A stretch of DNA of 61,326 nucleotides. Source: Branchiostoma floridae. Its lineage: Eukaryota; Chordata; Leptocardii; Amphioxiformes; Branchiostomatidae. Below, in pieces: positions 11,970 through 23,899 of this stretch. The stretch's first letter is position 1. The number at the start of each line of letters is the position of its first letter. The position numbers and the translations under genes are program-made. The notes beneath the pieces are model-generated. The model had not been told where the DNA came from, did not search any database, and worked only from the letters and a program-made list of their open reading frames with translations. The stretch spans positions 12,891,604 to 12,952,929 of the forward strand of contig NC_049983.1 in the NCBI RefSeq assembly GCF_000003815.2. Reading direction: 5' to 3'.

Positions 11970-12667
11970 CTGGGATTACAGCGTCACAAAAAATCTAAAG
12001 TATGATTTGTAATATGATGCGCAGAAAATGAATAGTTATTTGTCCCAAAACTATTCATTTATTACTTTGTCAGACTGCTCCCAAATTACCACGGACCTTG
12101 ATAGGGGAGGTAGGGTTAAAGGTTAAAGGGGTTCTGAACATCATGTGGGGCTGCGTTGTAAAATATCAAACACTAATTTTGAACTTGACGCAGTTTTATG
12201 GAAACATCATTTCTAATAGGCGTATTATGAGAAGGAAAATACAGAAAAATGTAATCGCGAAAACCGCGAACATGTCCCCTTTTACAGTATTATTCATAGT
12301 ACTACCTCATTATCATCATAGGGCCATTCAGGGTCATTCCCTGAGGCACCGATATCCAGAACGCGCTTCTCTGTTTGTCCTGTCTGTCCTGTCTGTCCTG
12401 TCATGTTTAAAAGGCGTTCAAAATTTACACGGTAGTTACCAAGACCGATGTAGAGAGGTCGCCTTATAGGGTTATGATACAAATGGTACAATTTGAAAAC
12501 CAAAGAAAGCACTCTGAACGACACAGTTGATCAGAGGCTATCAGACGTCCAGTGAATTAGTTCAAGGCTGCAGAATTTTTGCTTGGGGGAAAAAAGACCA
12601 GGATTGTTGTCCCACAAGGGGACGGCAGCCATTTTAGCACCGAGAGAACAAATTCCTGTCAGGCAAA
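11970..12667. other. Spacer and 5' flank of amidase A
   Basis: Contains an 11-bp inverted repeat (AATGAATAGTT and its complement, about 12027-12061), a CTGTCTGTC short repeat near 12375-12402, and a stretch (about 12240-12350) resembling the 5' flank of amidase B at 18115-18215, including GGTCATTCCCTGAG. That shared flank shows the A/B duplication unit extends upstream of the coding region. Confidence 0.55.
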
Positions 12668-15600
12668 ATGCAGAGTGGATCTGCCAGCACTGCATCAGGT
12701 GAGACATGTACCGTGACAGCTGGGGACTGGGAGGAACGACTTTATTGTTATTGTTGTAATTATTATTTTCCACTTGGTAAACGTTAGTTGTGTAGGATGT
12801 TGATAGGATTGGTAGATTGTAGTATGTCAGCAGGAACTCTACAAGGTTTATCATTCTCAAATTAGAGGCGAATGACTGCAGCAAAGAAGTAAGGACACTA
12901 GGGGCCAGTGGTCATGCATAAAACATTCACTTGAACTTCGGAGTTGGAATAACAGTAACACGGTACTAACATTTCTTTGTGATTCCAACCGTTTATAACA
13001 AATTTATGTCATGTTGTGTTGTGTTGTGTTTATGCCAGAGCTTTACAGCCCTCCTGCTGTCCGCACACCTTCATTGCAACAACTGTCCCAGTCAGCGGCC
13101 AAGTTCAACCTGGACATAGATGAAGCGGAGCTAAAGCAATATCAAGGTAAAAAAATAGACAGCTCAATACCAATCGTCCTCCTTCATTAGAAAAGTACAA
13201 TGTGTTATCTCTCAATACACTGCGAGTGTCATCATTTCATCAGTCATTGTAATAAAAATATCAATTTACTGTGTCATCTCCGTAATCTAGCATTTACAGC
13301 CATAAAATGAATCATAATTACAGTATTTTTGGAGTATTTGTCATTGATTATGCAAATCAGGCCTTTATTTTCTCAACTGACATCTATAGACATTTTCTGT
13401 TTCTCAGTAACATGTGACAAATGTGAGAGCCCTATCATGGAATCGGCAGTAGATTATTATACGTTTCCTCACTAATTATGCAAATTAACATTGATTTGCA
13501 TAGTTAGGATCTTATCATGGGCATCATAACTTTGGCTATTTACACACAAAAATCATGATAATCTGTCAACTCGTTTTTTTAGTTATTCTGCACTTCTAAA
13601 TTTTGCCTCTATCTAGATTTTTTTTTAAAATCGGCCCCTGAAGTTCCAAAAAGTCACTAGGGGAGTCAGGCGCAAAGCACTTACTCTTTGCCCTAAGAGC
13701 AGGATCCATCAAAAGCTTTTTGAGTTATGCTGTTCACACACACGACAAACACGCAGCATACATTGCGACCTTCTTACCTGATTTCATAGTTTATCTGACA
13801 TGATATAATTTCATCCACTCAAAGATCTCATCAAGGAAGCGCTTGTGTCTTATGACCGAGTGGACAAGATGGCCGAGCCGATTCCAGTGGTCAAGTGGCC
13901 GAGAACACCAGGCTGGCGGCCTGATCCCGAAGACAATCCACACAATGCATGGTCAGTAGTTTCACATTAGAGGGGTTGGTTATCGGTTATAAACATCATC
14001 GGTGATTCTTGATTTTTCTGAAGGACATAATCAACTATGTACTCTGTACCGGCTGAACCAATGCTCCTCGGTTTGTAACAATAAACACCATTCGTATCTT
14101 CTACATTGATATAATATAAGTTTATCGCAAATTCTGGCCCTTAGGCTAATTGCAAATGACACAAAATGACAGGCATACAATGATAAACATCATAGTAAGC
14201 GACAACTACACTCATGAATGAAACTGTTGGGTGTGACCTCAGCACAGATTTATGTATGTTAATCTATATACATGTATGAAACACCTATACAAACGGCCAA
14301 TTGTTTTTTAGGTACTGGATCCGGAGGACCGAGATCACAGGCGCATCCACAGGAAAGCTTCAGGGGAAGACTGTAGCCATCAAGGACACTGTGGCCGTGG
14401 CAGGTGTGCCTATGATGAACGGCAGCCGTATCATGGAGGGATATGTACCTGAGTATGATGCTACCATTGTCACCAGGATCTTAGATGCAGGCAAGAACTT
14501 AGCGTGATATTGTATGTATTCGAATTTGCATGAAAAAAAAAACTTGTTTCATTGTAAAAATCATTATTCAAACCCCGACACAGACTTTCCTCCAAATATT
14601 CTCAACAGACATACAGACCCTCCTTGAGATGTTGAGCTACATTTAAAAAGGCTGTATGGTCCTGTGTCATTTCTCATAGATTTCCCTGCTTACTCTATGA
14701 TGAAACACATGACTGTATTGTCTCTATAGGTGGAACCATCAAGGGAAAGTCCATGTGTGAGGACTTGTGCATGTCAGCCGACAGTTTCACATCTGTGACT
14801 GGCCCAGTACTGAACGCTCATGACAGGACCAGGTCTGCTGGCGGCTCAAGCAGTGGGAGTGCCGCTCTGGTACAAACTGTGATACAATTCAATCAATTTT
14901 TACTGACTCACTGACTGACCGACCGACCGACCGACCGACCGACCGACCGACTCACTCACTGACTCACTAGATTCAGATACTGATACTCACTCACAAACTT
15001 ACTCAATGTTCACTTTGGTGCCCATTGTTCCCACTTTGTAAGGGTTCTGTGTTCATGGTAGACTTTACATGATTTCATGTTAACATTCTGTACTTTATAT
15101 TTGTTCAGTTGGCACTGGAACAAGTCGACATGGCGACAGGAGGAGACCAGGGCGGGTCCGTCCGGATTCCTGCCGCCTGGTCTGGGGTGGTTGGACTGAA
15201 GGCAACCTACGGTCTCGTGCCGTATATAGGCTGTGTTCCGATAGGTATTACCCGGGACCATGTGGGACCAATGGCTAGAACTGTACATGATGTTGCTCTC
15301 ATGTTGGAAGTGAGTACAATTGTCTTTTTTTAGTTTAGATGATATCGGGGAAACTTGCTTATGCCCTGCCTTATGTAGAGTACGTATTGTATACAGCATC
15401 GTGATAGTTACGGAAAATAAATGGACAAAATATTGTAGATGATAGAATGTTGCTTATGTTTTCTTTGATTTATTAGATGTTTGCAGTGATATTGTAGATG
15501 CCTAATGTTGATGACTTTCCTCACAGGTGATTGCAGGGTATGACAATGGTTTAGATCCTCGACAACCCGCAAACTTAACTGTGCCAGAATACACGAAACA

Positions 15601-17344
15601 GGTTAGTTAACCGCTGCCTCATCAAGTAATGTAACACGTTACTACATATAGTCAACACTACAACAGGTGTTTCACATGTCGAGTGTTGACATATTGCTAA
15701 CCAAAATCACGGGGTTTAGTAACTTTGAGAACATTAGTACCTGTAGGTACTACACACTATATGTGTAACGTTATGTAGGCAGCCTACCTACAAACAAATC
15801 TACCAACAAAAAGTTATTCCTCTGTACAAATCTACAGCTGACAGGAGACCTGGGTGGCATCAGAGTCGGTCTGCTGAAGGAAGGGTTTGGAAGTGAGTCG
15901 GCAGAAGCTGATGTTGATGAACTGGTTCGTGCTCAGGCACACAGGCTGACTTCAGCAGGCGCTGTGGTGGAAGACATGTCCGTTCCTTTACATTACCCGG
16001 ATGGTAACTTTTCTCATTCATACTTTGGATACTACGTATTTGACAGAGTGGTTATTGCGTTGTAACATGTAACCCTGCTTTGAATTGTTGTCCAATATCA
16101 TAATGAGCAACAAGGAATCTGTTAAAGCTCAGATCCTTCCATGTAAAATATGCTTTTTCATAACCTCTGCTTCTATTTTTCTACAGCCTCGCACATCTAT
16201 AGCGTGGTGCATGAAGGTTCTTTGGAGACCATGAAAGGAAATGGTGAGTCATTTCTAGATTATGTATTATACTTTTCAATTGTGGTTAAGAAAGTTTTTA
16301 AATGACAGAATTCAGGAAATCCGTTCACTACTGGATGGACAGTAGATATCAAATGATCCTAACATCCCTTTACCTCGAAAGTTTACACCTGGGCCATATT
16401 CGTCGGGCTTTGTTTATTAAAAGCTTCTGTAACTATTATTTACATTTGCTGCATTTGGTGTTGACAAAATTCAGATAAAGGATGTAATTCTTCTTCAGGA
16501 CGCAGTATGGTGAAGCACACGTCGTGTGATTGTCACTAAAACTCCATCTTTGATTTTCAGGACTAGGAGTAGGCTGGAAAGGCTTCCACCCGACAAGTAT
16601 GATAGATGCCCTAATTAAGGGGTACAGAACACGTGCAAATGATATGCCACCAACTGCAAAATTCAACTATTTGTTGTATGATTGCATCACAACAAACTAT
16701 GGAAACAGGTAATACGGTAATCTCCTAATCTATATCCTTCCCATTTTAACTGTTGTTTTGTATTGGTATGGCCTTAACATAAGATATATGCTTTTAGTTC
16801 ACACTACATTGTACATTGTATCTCATTCTAAGACAAACAGAAACTTCAAGTTTACTATTTTTCCTTGAAGGTTCTATGCCAAAGGACAGAACTTAAGTCG
16901 TATGCTGACACATGCATACAACCAGGCCCTCAGTAGGTATGATGTCATCATCATGCCCACAATTCCATTCAAGGCAACTAAACTTCCAAATAAGGACATA
17001 TCCACCAGTGGTGAGAGTTGTAAATTTTCTTACAATGTTATAAGATGTACTAAGGTCACATTTCCTTATTTGTTGCAATTTTTTGAATGCCTATTGATCC
17101 TCTTAAATACTCTTTTTTTTTTGTATTACGAACTATTACAGAAATCTGCAACATGGCGCTGTCTTTTGGACAGGCGTCCAACGTTTGCCCGTTCAACCTG
17201 ACCGGACACCCCGCCCTCAGCATCAATGCCGGGTTCTCACAGGGGCTTCCGGTCGGCATGATGATCGTCGGGCGACATTTTGATGATGCCACTGTGCTGA
17301 AAGTTGCGCATGCATTTGAGCAAATCAGGGATGCAAAAATATAA
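12668..17344 (+). CDS. Amidase A, bacterial enantioselective-amidase type
   Basis: Twelve exons: 12668-12698, 13039-13146, 13825-13951, 14312-14490, 14730-14869, 15109-15309, 15527-15601, 15838-16003, 16187-16243, 16561-16708, 16871-17010, 17142-17344. They splice in frame to 524 aa. The enzyme family hydrolyses carboxamides to acid and ammonia. Catalytic Lys113 lies in VAIKD, the cis-Ser is Ser188 in GGSSSGS, and the nucleophile is Ser212 in GGDQGGS; Ser-Ser spacing is 24, as in FAAH. An N-terminal helical segment of about 85 residues precedes the catalytic domain, as in Rhodococcus-type amidases. GGDQGGS, CEDLC and [19 protein letters not shown] favour that type over FAAH (GTDIGGS) or GatA. 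Exon 4 uses a GC donor and has two extra codons compared with B-E. No signal peptide: the start exon is [10 protein letters not shown], suggesting cytosol. Confidence 0.93.
14905..14975. repeat. (ACCG)n microsatellite in amidase A intron 5
   Basis: About eight ACCG/GACC units followed by CTCA/CTGA variants. The same intron of amidase B carries a related but different CTCA-type array. Confidence 0.8.
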
Positions 17345-18522
17345 AGTCTTGCCAAACCTATGGAGTCAGGGTCAACAAAGAAGTAATGTTACCTGTATAA
17401 ATAAATAGATAAAGAACAGTTGATACATATAACTGTTATATACATAACCTGAAGATTTTTACCTCATTATATTAGAGTTTTACCTCATCAAAGGTTCCCT
17501 TTAACAATAGATCATTCACACTTATGATTTTAGAATAAATTGCAGGGCGCGTACCACTGTAAAGTAGTGATCAATGATAGAAATATATTACATAGATGAA
17601 TACTAGTATGACTTCCTCTTATGCTTTGAATTTCCTTGAAAGCTCAAAACAAGATGTGGATGGCGATTTCTGGTCTGATGAACGAAGGCCTTTATTGTAG
17701 CTTCATTTCATTTCATTTTATTTATCTAACCAGGGGCGACATATCGCCACTAGGGCGGTTTTCATTGCGCCCTGTGTGAAATAGCTTTGTCTAATACAAG
17801 CAATATATTTGTAATCGTACTAGTATACAGGTAACGTTATACACTTAAAATGACATTCATCATATTTGTGATACAATAAATATAACGTTATAAGTACATA
17901 TCCAGCCTCTCCTCGCTGTTTCATGCATGTAAATAAAACATGACAGAACAGGTCTCTGCCATAACACTAGGGGGCGCCCCTGAGCTTGTTTAGATCGGAT
18001 AGATCTCTGACTGAAGATGCCTTCTACGAACTATTAAAACACAGTTTTATGGAAACGACAAGTTTCTAGTTACAGACAAATTTTGAATAACTTAAGAATC
18101 AGAGCTTAAATACAGGAACAATGATTTGCGAAAACAGCGAACATAAATCCAACGCGAATATTTACTCCTTTACAGTAACGCGTCATCATCGGGTCAGGGG
18201 TCATTCCCTGAGTCACTATTCTTCAAGCCTTGTAGTACGGTGGATACCTTAGTAGACCAAGGAGCTTTTATCAGGAGGTCCTTGCCTAGACAGACCTAGA
18301 GACGACTATTCAGGGTTGCGATACTAACGTTACAATTTGAAAACCAAAGGAAGCACTCTGAGCGAGGCCCAGTGGACCAGAGACCACCAGACGCCCAGAA
18401 AATCACTTGATCAGGCTAAAATTTAGGGTTTCAGGGACCATGATCCTTGACACACAAGTTGCCTACAATCAATAATTCGGTGGACAGTTCAGCATCGAGA
18501 CAACAAATTCCTGTCCAGCAAA
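17345..18522. other. A/B spacer with retroposon tail
   Basis: No gene. At about 17698-17790, read on the minus strand, GGCGATATGTCGCCCC is followed by an AATAAAATGAAATG tail, like the 3' end of a LINE or SINE. The first 350 bases resemble the 3' flanks of B and C (a shared AATTTCCTTGA..CTCAAAA stretch). The end resembles the 5' flank of A. A 17-mer at 18257-18273 recurs as one arm of a hairpin at 46295-46311. Confidence 0.5.
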
Positions 18523-21500
18523 ATGCAGGGCGGAGCTGCCAGTACTGCATCAGGTGAGAAATGCACCTGTGTTACTTGACATTTTCTGCCTGCCAAATAT
18601 ATGCACCACTTAGGTCATGTTAATTTGATTATACAGATGACATCCCCTAGGAATCCAAAAACTGATGCGAGCGTGCGAATAAAAAGGTTTGACAAAAAAA
18701 GTTGCCTTCATTATGAAATCAAAGTTCTCAGGAAGGTTGAACAAATGACTGACCACACAGAATATAAGTCCACCAAACAATAGATTCTTCATTCTTTGTA
18801 ACAAATATGATTGTAAAATTCACTTGAAGTTGCATTGATAGTATCAGTAGAGTGCTAAATTCTCTTTATAACAATCATGTCATGTTGTCTTTATCCCAGC
18901 GCTTTACAGCCCTTCTGCTGTCCGCACACCTTCATTACAACAACTCTCCCAGTCAGCAGCCAAGTTCAACCTGGACATAGATGAAGCGGAGCTAAAGCAA
19001 TATCAAGGTAAATATTTAAACAGCTCAATACTTGATACCATGAGTAATTATCATATATCACCCTCCTTCATTAGAAACGTGCATCTTAATACCTCAATCA
19101 GTGAGTGGCTTGAGAAATGACAGCAGTTACTGTAAGTTGTAACAGTTATGGCAGTGAAACACAATTTAGTGTGTAATTTCTTGCACTCGTAGAAGTGGGT
19201 TAAAGAATCTGCTTCATACTCCATCTATCTCTGTTCAAACCAAAACTGTTTAAACAATGCAAATGAACAAAACAATTCTGCAGCCTGCTTCCTCGTTCCA
19301 ATTCACAAGACTTAACAGAACCACTAATTGTATCTGTTATGATATGATTTTATCTACTCTGTTAACACAGATGTCATCAAGGAAGCACTTGTGTCTTACG
19401 ACCGAGTGGACAAGATGACCGAGCCAATTCCAGCGGTCAAGTGGCCGAGAACACCAGGCTGGCGGCCTGATCCCGAAGACAATCCACACAATGCATGGTC
19501 TGAGTAGTTTCACTATGATTGATTGTAAACATTGGCTACACCTGTATTAATGGATTAAAACTGTTGGGTGTTACCACTGCATGCATTTTTGTATGTTTAT
19601 GTACTTGTAACCCCTCATGGCAGCTGCTTGTTTTTTAGGTACTTTAGGACCGAGATCACAGGTGCATCCACAGGAAAGCTGCATGGGAAAACTGTAGCCA
19701 TCAAGGACAATGTGGCCGTGGCAGGTGTGCCTATGATGAACGGCAGCCGTATCATGGAGGGATATGTACCTGATTATGATGCTACCATTGTCACAAGGAT
19801 CTTAGATGCAGGCAAGAACTTAGCGTGATGTTGTATGTATTCGACTTTGCATGGAAAAATTTGCATTTGATTTTAGCAAGCATTATTTATCTAATTCCCA
19901 ACACAGGCTTCCTTTCAATACTATCAACAGACATACAGCCTCTCCTACTGATATTTATTTTTTTTTATTTATTCACATATATTTTGAGAGTATGAGGCAG
20001 TAAGCACAAATTGCTTATATTAAGCCTAATCTACTCAAGAAACATACGCATAAAACAAGAATAGTAAACCACATACATACATAGTACAAAATGGATAACA
20101 GAAAAGTAAATTTAGACAAGACAAGTTGGTGCTGAATCAATTAGGAGAACCTGCCTGTGCAATGGATATAGGTATTGACAAGATCAAAAATGTTACAGTT
20201 CTGTTGATGTGATATGCTGAAGCTGTTCAAAGTGCTATTCCATCACCTATAAACATTCTTTCTTAAATCAGACCACAATAAAATTGGAATGTACTGTCTG
20301 TCCTTAGGTGGAAGCATCAAGGGGAAGTCCTCGTGTGAGGATCTGTGCTTGTCAGGTGACAGTTTCACATCTGTGACTGGCCCCGTGCTGAATGCTCATG
20401 ACAGGACCAGGTCTGCTGGCGGCTCAAGCAGTGGGAGTGCCACACTGGTACAAGCTGAGATAGAGTTTAATCAATTTTACACTCACAGACTTACTCACTT
20501 ACTGACTCACTGACTCACTCACTGACTGACTCGCTCGCTCACTCACTCACTCATAAACTCATAAACTCATAAACTCATAAACTCACTCATAAACTCACTC
20601 ACTCATAAACTCACTCACTCATAAACTCACAAACTCAATTTTGGTGTCCATTGTTCCCCACCTTGTAAGGGTTCTGTGTTTCTGCTACACTTAAACATGA
20701 TTTCATGTTAACATTCTGCACTGTCCAGTTGGCGCTGGAACAAGTCGACATGGCCACAGGAGGAGACCAGGGCGGGTCCATCAGAATTCCTGCCGCTTGG
20801 TCTGGGGTAGTGGGACTGAAACCGACCTACGGGCTGGTACCGTATACAGGGTGTGTTCCTGTAGATATTACACTGGACCATGTGGGACCAATGGCCAGAA
20901 CTGTAGATGATGTAGCTCTAATGTTGGAAGTAAGTAAAAAATTTTCTTATTTTTTAGGTCTACATGGGATTGTGTGAGAAAAAATAAATAAATACTACAT
21001 AAATTATGAAATATAAAAAAGCTCTACTTTGAGTAACTAGATCTAGTACAGCATGGTGATAGTTGCAGAAAATTTATGGACAAATACTGTAGATGATAGA
21101 GTGCTGTTTATTATGTTTATTTTGATTTAGTAGACATTTAAAGTGATCTGACAAGTAGAAAGGTAGATGCCTTGTTCATGACTTTCCTCACAGGTGATTG
21201 CAGGGTATGACAATGGTTTAGATCCTCGGCAACCAGCAAACCTAACTGTGCCAGAATACACTAAACAGGTGGGTTGCCCTTTGCATTAAGTAATGTACTG
21301 GTTAGCAGGTGTTTCACATGATTGACAGGTGTTGACAATTTGCTGACCAAAATCACATGCTCTTTACAAACATTGGAAATAGTAGTAAGCTTAGCTTATA
21401 CACTATATGTACATGTAGATAGCCTACCTTCAAATCAACCAGCAAAAAGTTATTCCTATGTACAGCTGACAGGAGACCTGGGTGGCATCAGAGTCGGTCT

Positions 21501-23142
21501 GCTGAAGGAAGGATTTGGAAGTGAGTCAGCAGAAGCTGATGTTGATGAACTGGTTCGTGCTCAGGCACACAGGCTGACTTCAGCAGGCGCTGTGGTGGAA
21601 GACATGTCTGTTCCTTTACATTACCCGGATGGTAATCTCTTCTTGTTCATACTTTGGATATTGGTTTTATGGAAGAGTGTGTGTTCAAGATGACATTAAG
21701 CAACGATAAGATTTCATTTTTCTACAGCCTCCCACATCTATAACGTGATAAACGAAGGTTGTCTGGAGACCATGATAAAAGGAAATGGTGAGTCATTTCT
21801 TGATTATGGTTGAGCATTCTAAAACAATACATGTTTGTTAAAGAGAAAGTTCTCAAGATGGGAACTGAATTAAGAAAAATCATAGTTATTCACTTGGGCG
21901 GTAAATTTCAAATGATCCGTTGTTTTATATTGAAACTTTGTACATTGTACTTTGGCCATACTCTTTGTTTATTTAAGAAAAAGTCTCAATGTTTCTCTAC
22001 CATTAAGTTGCGCTAAGTATATGGCGCTGGCAAATTTAGGGGGAAGGTTGATCATAAAAGTTTTTTAGAATACAATCTGATCATGCAAAGTTTTGATTGT
22101 CACTGATAAAACACCTTTGATTTTCAGGACTAGGAGTAGGTTGGAAAGGCTTCTACCCAACAAGTATGCTGGATGCCTTAGCTAAGGGTTACAGAACACG
22201 GGCACATGATATGCCACCAACTGGAAAATTTACCTATTTGCTGTATGATTGTATCACAACCAACTATGGAAACAGGTAATGCTCACCAAACTCCCAATCC
22301 ATATCTTTCCCATATTGACTGTTCATTTGTGTTGTCAGGGACTGTACGTAGTATTAGATATATGCACACACTGCACTTGTAGTTTACATGTAACACTGTA
22401 CAATATATGGCCATTCATCTTTTAACATCTCATGTTACATTTGGAATGATGCATGCAATGTACTTTACAGTATAAGAACAGGTACCTTTGTTCAACAAGC
22501 AAAAATGCTTACTGTATGTATCTATTTCTGTGATGGGATATACAAAAGAGATGGTCACTCCCATTCATTCTTATTCAAAAACAAATAGAAAATTTATGTT
22601 AGCTCATTTTCTCAATCTCTCAGGTTCTATGCTAAAGGGCAGAACTTGAGTCGTATGCTGACACATGCGTACAACCAGGCCCTCAGTAGGTATGATGTCA
22701 TCATCATGCCCACAATTCCATTCAAGGCAACTAAACTTCCAAATAAGGACATATCCACAAGTGGTGAGGGTTTTATCTTAAATATTGTAAATTTTCTTTC
22801 AATGTGGATATAACATAGAAAATATATGTACACAACATATGTACTAAGAATGTCAGATTTTCTCATTTGTTGCTATTTTTGAAACAGCACATGCATACTT
22901 TTTTTATAATCAATCTTTGTACATGATGAACTTTTTCAGAAATCTGCAAAATGGCGCTGAATTTTGGACAGATGTCTAACGTTTGCCCGTTCAACCTGAC
23001 CGGACACCCCGCCCTCAGCATCAATGCCGGGTTCTCACAGGGGCTTCCGGTCGGCATGATGATCGTTGGGCGACATTTTGATGATGCCACTGTGCTGAAA
23101 GTGGCACATGCCTTTGAGAACATCAGGGATTCAAAAATATAA
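18523..23142 (+). CDS. Amidase B, bacterial enantioselective-amidase type
   Basis: Exons: 18523-18553, 18900-19007, 19371-19497, 19639-19811, 20308-20447, 20729-20929, 21194-21268, 21466-21631, 21728-21787, 22128-22275, 22624-22763, 22940-23142; 523 aa in frame. It is the closest paralogue of A: nearly identical last exon, the same kind of 10-codon start exon ([10 protein letters not shown]) and the same GC donor after exon 4. Triad is Lys111, Ser186 and Ser210. Main differences from A are YFRTE instead of YWIRRTE at the start of exon 4 and one extra codon in exon 9. Flanks resemble those of A, so the pair arose by segmental duplication. Expected to be cytosolic; substrate unknown. Confidence 0.93.
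19945..20285 (-). mobile_element. Possible LINE-type 3' end in amidase B intron 4
   Basis: Read on the minus strand, this ends in GTGAATAAATAAAAAAAA, a typical retroposon tail, preceded by about 280 bases without a long frame. It is absent from the same intron of amidase A, which fits insertion after the duplication. Family not assignable by eye. Confidence 0.4.
20465..20640. repeat. CTCA / CATAAACT microsatellite in amidase B intron 5
   Basis: A run of CTCACTGA and CTCACTCA units, then at least seven repeats of CATAAACT, sometimes with CACT inserted. It occupies the same intron as the (ACCG)n array of amidase A. Confidence 0.8.
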
Positions 23143-23899
23143 AGTCAAATGTCTAGTCTTGGTAAAACCCAACACTGGGGAGTACATGTAACGTTACATG
23201 TTTAGATAGATAAATAAAAAAAAAAACTGTCGTATAGGTTTTGATTTTCCTTGATTACTCAAAAGAAAATGTCGTTACAGATGTCTAATCTGATGAATGA
23301 ACAAAGACCGGTAACTGTTACCTTTATTATAGCATTGTGAAATACAGGTGATACATATGTAAAACTGTAATAAATACAGATGATCTATTAAATATATGGG
23401 GGTACACTGAAAATTACACCATTATTTGTGATACAATGGCAGGTATTCGGCTTCTCCTCGCTTTTTCATGCATGTAATTATGACAATAGGTACATTTTAC
23501 CACGAAAAGATTGTCTTGGCGGCGCACAAAAAGTGAATTTGTTCCTATTTAATACTCAAGTGTTGCCCCCTTGTGGAGATTGATTGCACTGCAGCCAGTG
23601 CACCCGGAAATGCTACAATATGCAATAACAGCTCTTCCAAATTGTATAAACTTGAAAGCCAGGGATCCATTCTTTACGTACGCCTCTTATAATGTTTTCC
23701 TAAGAACCTAATCATCCGCACAATATTTACATATGCTTGTTGCGAGGATGTCAATAAATACTACTCGGAACCACAATAGCAGACATTTTTACTTTGGCCT
23801 TCAAGTTCAGAGTTCAAAGGGGGTAACGCTGTTGGTGAATAGGGTTCTATTCTTCCTACAACTGTAGCCTGCGTCAGTATACGTTCCTATTAAGGAAAC
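23143..23899. other. B/C spacer; 5' flank of amidase C
   Basis: No gene. The segment about 23565-23620 matches the C/D spacer near 30834-30890 (TTGTGGAGATTGAT, then GCACTGCAGCCA). The last 120 bases match the 5' flank of amidase D. So C and D carry homologous upstream regions. Confidence 0.6.
23804..23816 (+). promoter_or_regulatory. Candidate DR1 nuclear-receptor site upstream of amidase C
   Basis: AGTTCA G AGTTCA: two half sites in direct repeat with one base between, 96 bp upstream of the ATG. The equivalent place upstream of D has AGTTCA G AGGTCA. DR1 elements are bound by HNF4, RXR or PPAR-type receptors. Function is inference. Confidence 0.35.

Noticed and set aside
20465-20640. CRISPR-like array
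   Set aside because: Simple microsatellite without unique spacers, in an animal intron.
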